Shown one piece after another: positions 5,270 to 7,404 of a stretch of 7,404 nucleotides of DNA. A program made the position numbers and the translations under genes. The DNA comes from Candidatus Krumholzibacteriia bacterium. Lineage in GTDB: Bacteria > Krumholzibacteriota > Krumholzibacteriia > Krumholzibacteriales > Krumholzibacteriaceae. Every line of letters begins with the position of its first letter. The first letter of the stretch is position 1. The stretch is from the NCBI GenBank assembly GCA_026387805.1, contig JAPLKY010000375.1, positions 1 to 7,404 of the forward strand, given 5' to 3'. Under the pieces are notes generated by a model. The model was given only the letters and a program-made list of their open reading frames with translations, was not told where the DNA came from and made no database searches.

Positions 5270-7066
5270 ATGGAACAAATACGGAACTTCAGCATCATAG
5301 CGCATATCGACCACGGAAAATCGACGCTCGCCGACCGCTTCATCCAGCGCGCCAAGCTCGTCGAGGATCGTGATTTTCACAACCAGATGCTCGATACGAT
5401 GGACATCGAGCGGGAGCGCGGCATCACGATCAAGAGCCAGACCGTGTGCCTCCCGTATACGAACAAGACGGGCGAGGAGTTCATCCTGAACCTGATCGAC
5501 ACGCCGGGCCACGTCGATTTCTCCTACGAGGTCTCGCGCGCGCTCGCCTCATGCGAGGGAGTGCTGCTCCTCGTCGACGCGACGCAGGGGGTGCAGGCCC
5601 AGACGCTCGCGAACCTCTACGCGGCGCTCGAGCACAACCTCGCGATCATCCCCGTCATCAACAAGATCGATTCCCCTTCCGCGGACGTCGAGCATACGAA
5701 GGAAGAGATCGAGACCGAGCTCGGGCTCGACGCGGACGAAGCGATTCTCGCCTCGGGAAAAACGGGCGCCGGCATGGAGGAGATACTCGAGGCAATCACC
5801 CGTCATATTCCCCCGCCGTCGGGAGACTCGACGAAGCCGCTCGCGGCGCTCGTGTTCGACGCAAAGTACGATCCGTTCCGCGGCGCGATCATCAGCTGCC
5901 GCATCGTCGACGGCACGCTTCGGACAGGAGATACGATACGCCTCATGTCCCTCGGGACGACGCACCGCGTGGAGGAGGTCGGCGTGTTCCGCATCGCCCG
6001 CGAGAAGCGAAAGGAAATACACGCCGGGGAGGTCGGCTATGTCATCGCGGGAATCAAAACGGTGAGCGACACGCGGATCGGGGATACGATCACGCTCGAG
6101 GACAATCCCGTCGCGACGCCGCTCCCGGGTTTCCGTGAGGTCAAGCCGGTCGTATTCTCGTCCGTGTACCCGATGGAAGCGGAGGACTTCGATTCGCTCT
6201 CCGACGCGCTCGAACGTTACAAGCTCAACGACGCCTCCCTCATCTACCAGAAAGACTCCTCGCAGGTGCTCGGGCAGGGATTCAGGTGCGGTTTTCTCGG
6301 GCTCCTCCACCTCGAGATCTTCCAGGAGCGTCTCGAACGCGAGTTCGCCCAGTCGATCATCATGACGGCGCCGAGCGTCGAATACCGGTTTCTTCTCAAG
6401 AACGGCGAGACCCTCACGATAGACAACCCCCAGAACTATCCCGACCCTATCGCGATCGAAGGAGCGACCGAGCCGTATATCAAAGCGACGATTCTCATGC
6501 CCGATCGCTATATGGGGGCGGTGATGAAGCTCTGCCTCGACAAGAGGGGAGAGAATTCGCATTTCAGCTACCCCGTTCCGGGAAGGATCGAGCTCGTTTT
6601 CGAGCTCCCCCTCGCCGAGGTCGTTTTCGATTTCTACGACAAGCTCAAGAGCGTCACGCAGGGGTACGGCTCGTTCGATTACGAGCTCATCGATTACCGC
6701 AAGAGCGATCTCGTGAAGCTCGACATTCTCGTGAACGGCGACAAGGTGGACGCGCTCGCGATCGTCGTCCACAAGGACCGCGCCCACAGCCGCGCGGCCT
6801 CGGTCTGCGAGAAGCTGCGCAAGGAAATCCCCCGCCATCTCTTCAAGATCGCCATCCAGGGCGCAATCGGCGGCAAGATCATCGCGCGTTCGACCGTCGC
6901 GCCCTTCCGCAAGGACGTCACCGCCAAGTGCTACGGCGGCGACATCACGCGGAAGCGCAAGCTCCTCGAGAAGCAGGCGAAGGGGAAGAAGAAGATGCGT
7001 TCCGTCGGTCAGGTGATGATCCCGCAGAGCGCCTTCGTGGCGGTTCTGAAGACCGATGAGGAATGA
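5270..7066 (+). CDS. lepA: elongation factor 4 (LepA) GTPase
   Basis: A complete 598-residue translational GTPase of the usual family length. It binds the ribosome, is linked to back-translocation, stalled elongation and initiation or ribosome biogenesis, and partly associates with the membrane. The G domain (about 1-184) has G1 A-H-I-D-H-G-K-S-T at 11-19, switch I region E-R-E-R-G-I-T-I at 47-54, G3 D-T-P-G-H at 77-81 and G4 N-K-I-D at 131-134. G5 reads S-G-K-T-G at 162-166, where S-A-K is usual. Beta-barrel domain II follows, then EF-G-like domains III and V. The LepA-specific C-terminal domain (about 490-598) contains Y-G-G-D-I-T-R-K-R-K-L-L-E-K-Q and ends P-Q-S-A-F-V-A-V-L-K. The start at 5270 gives the family-standard M-E-Q-I-R-N-F-S-I-I. 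The GGGAG before it is close to the ATG (2 nt). An in-frame TTG at 5228 would add 14 residues. hemW follows with an overlap. Confidence 0.98.
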   Translation: MEQIRNFSIIAHIDHGKSTLADRFIQRAKLVEDRDFHNQMLDTMDIERERGITIKSQTVCLPYTNKTGEEFILNLIDTPGHVDFSYEVSRALASCEGVLLLVDATQGVQAQTLANLYAALEHNLAIIPVINKIDSPSADVEHTKEEIETELGLDADEAILASGKTGAGMEEILEAITRHIPPPSGDSTKPLAALVFDAKYDPFRGAIISCRIVDGTLRTGDTIRLMSLGTTHRVEEVGVFRIAREKRKEIHAGEVGYVIAGIKTVSDTRIGDTITLEDNPVATPLPGFREVKPVVFSSVYPMEAEDFDSLSDALERYKLNDASLIYQKDSSQVLGQGFRCGFLGLLHLEIFQERLEREFAQSIIMTAPSVEYRFLLKNGETLTIDNPQNYPDPIAIEGATEPYIKATILMPDRYMGAVMKLCLDKRGENSHFSYPVPGRIELVFELPLAEVVFDFYDKLKSVTQGYGSFDYELIDYRKSDLVKLDILVNGDKVDALAIVVHKDRAHSRAASVCEKLRKEIPRHLFKIAIQGAIGGKIIARSTVAPFRKDVTAKCYGGDITRKRKLLEKQAKGKKKMRSVGQVMIPQSAFVAVLKTDEE

Positions 7067-7404
7067 TCCGCGAAGCGGCAACGGCCGGGGCAATACGGCG
7101 CCCCGGGCCTCGGACGGTCCGGGCGGCTCCGTGCCCGGGACCTCGGGCGATCCGCGCGGCGCTCTGCCCGGGCTCTACATCCACGTTCCCTTCTGCAAAA
7201 CGAAATGCCCGTACTGCGATTTCTACTCGATCACGTCGGGAGCACCGGTCGAGCGTTGGCTCGAGGCCCTCGCCCGCGAGGCGGCCCTCCGCCGCGGCCT
7301 CTTCGGAACCTTCGATACGCTCTACATCGGGGGCGGCACGCCGTCCCTCCTGCGAGAGGCGGAGGCGGCGCGGCTCTTCGAGATCCTCGCAGCGGCGTTC
7401 GATT
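7056..7404 (+). CDS. hemW: heme chaperone HemW, radical-SAM fold (partial, 3' cut)
   Basis: The first 116 codons of a HemW (formerly called oxygen-independent coproporphyrinogen oxidase-like) protein, which binds heme and delivers it to target proteins. From about residue 40 the frame reads L-Y-I-H-V-P-F-C-K-T-K-C-P-Y-C-D-F-Y-S. This is the C-x3-C-x2-C motif for the [4Fe-4S] cluster, with HemW-typical flanks. It is followed by Y-I-G-G-G-T-P-S-L-L, the SAM-binding glycine motif. The ATG at 7056 overlaps the lepA end by 11 bp. Its ribosome binding site is weak, so coupling to lepA is likely. The 37 or so residues before the core are low-complexity Gly/Pro/Arg and include two tandem 11-residue repeats. 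Family members usually start only a few residues before this core, so a GTG at 7131 is an alternative start. The C-terminal domain lies outside the window. Confidence 0.93.
   Translation, partial: MRNDPRSGNGRGNTAPRASDGPGGSVPGTSGDPRGALPGLYIHVPFCKTKCPYCDFYSITSGAPVERWLEALAREAALRRGLFGTFDTLYIGGGTPSLLREAEAARLFEILAAAFD
7108..7172 (+). repeat. two tandem 33-bp imperfect repeats in the hemW 5' end
   Basis: Units at 7108-7139 and 7141-7172 share about 26 of 32 bases with a 33-bp period. In the hemW frame they encode A-S-D-G-P-G-G-S-V-P-G and T-S-G-D-P-R-G-A-L-P-G, sharing the pattern S-x-x-P-x-G-x-x-P-G. The in-frame period and the conserved Pro/Gly positions indicate an old duplication within a flexible leader rather than noise. 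Confidence 0.6.

Noticed and set aside
7063..7066. ATGA at the lepA stop as the hemW start
   Set aside because: That ATG is in a different frame from the HemW core. The in-frame ATG is at 7056.
5549..7093. 514-codon open frame on the minus strand
   Set aside because: It is antisense to lepA, whose protein matches its family end to end. The antisense product is a charged, motif-free shadow.
1..7404. tRNA, rRNA, CRISPR array, insertion sequence or attachment site
   Set aside because: No cloverleaf with CCA-proximal features, no regularly spaced repeats, no transposase-like protein and no flanking inverted or direct repeats were seen.

Overview
The window is a dense, GC-rich bacterial chromosome segment. 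Gene content is generic (LepA/EF4, HemW, a small RRM protein, a P2-type cation ATPase), so I cannot place it taxonomically. It looks like an uncultured or little-studied high-GC bacterium. TGA is the ordinary stop codon of at least five genes here, so the genome does not reassign TGA globally.

Left part (1 to about 4570, minus strand, read right to left): a tightly packed operon-like run of five genes. In transcription order these are a UPF0316-type (DUF5698 plus DUF2179) membrane protein, a multi-pass membrane protein I do not recognise, a full-length P-type cation-transporting ATPase, a class I SAM-dependent methyltransferase, and the first 13 codons of another gene cut by the window edge. 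Junctions are 4-bp stop/start overlaps, a 20-bp overlap, or a 1-nt gap, which suggests one transcript and translational coupling. Three of the five are membrane proteins, so the unit is plausibly about ion homeostasis, but the substrate is unknown.

The most notable observation is in the first gene of this run. The family-typical N-terminus (start codon with a Shine-Dalgarno, one membrane helix, then A-R-I-F-D-x-S-I-G-T-M-R) is fully present in frame from position 4570. It is interrupted by a single TGA at 4481-4483, where the family has a residue between D and S. Frame and homology continue cleanly on both sides. An inverted repeat able to form a hairpin lies just downstream at roughly SECIS distance. 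Selenocysteine is therefore a testable hypothesis. The main alternatives are a nonsense mutation, a sequence error, or reinitiation at the ATG 12 nt downstream.

Middle (4571 to about 5270): a stand-alone glycine-tailed RRM RNA-binding protein on the minus strand, with its own promoter-like sequence, a strong ribosome binding site and an intrinsic terminator. A short intergenic region with divergent promoter-like sequences separates it from lepA.

Right part (5270 to end, plus strand): lepA (EF4, complete) followed by hemW (heme chaperone, radical-SAM fold, cut by the window edge). The hemW start overlaps the end of lepA by 11 bp. The lepA-hemW pairing is a common bacterial arrangement. The hemW N-terminus carries an unusual Gly/Pro-rich extension made of two 11-residue repeats.
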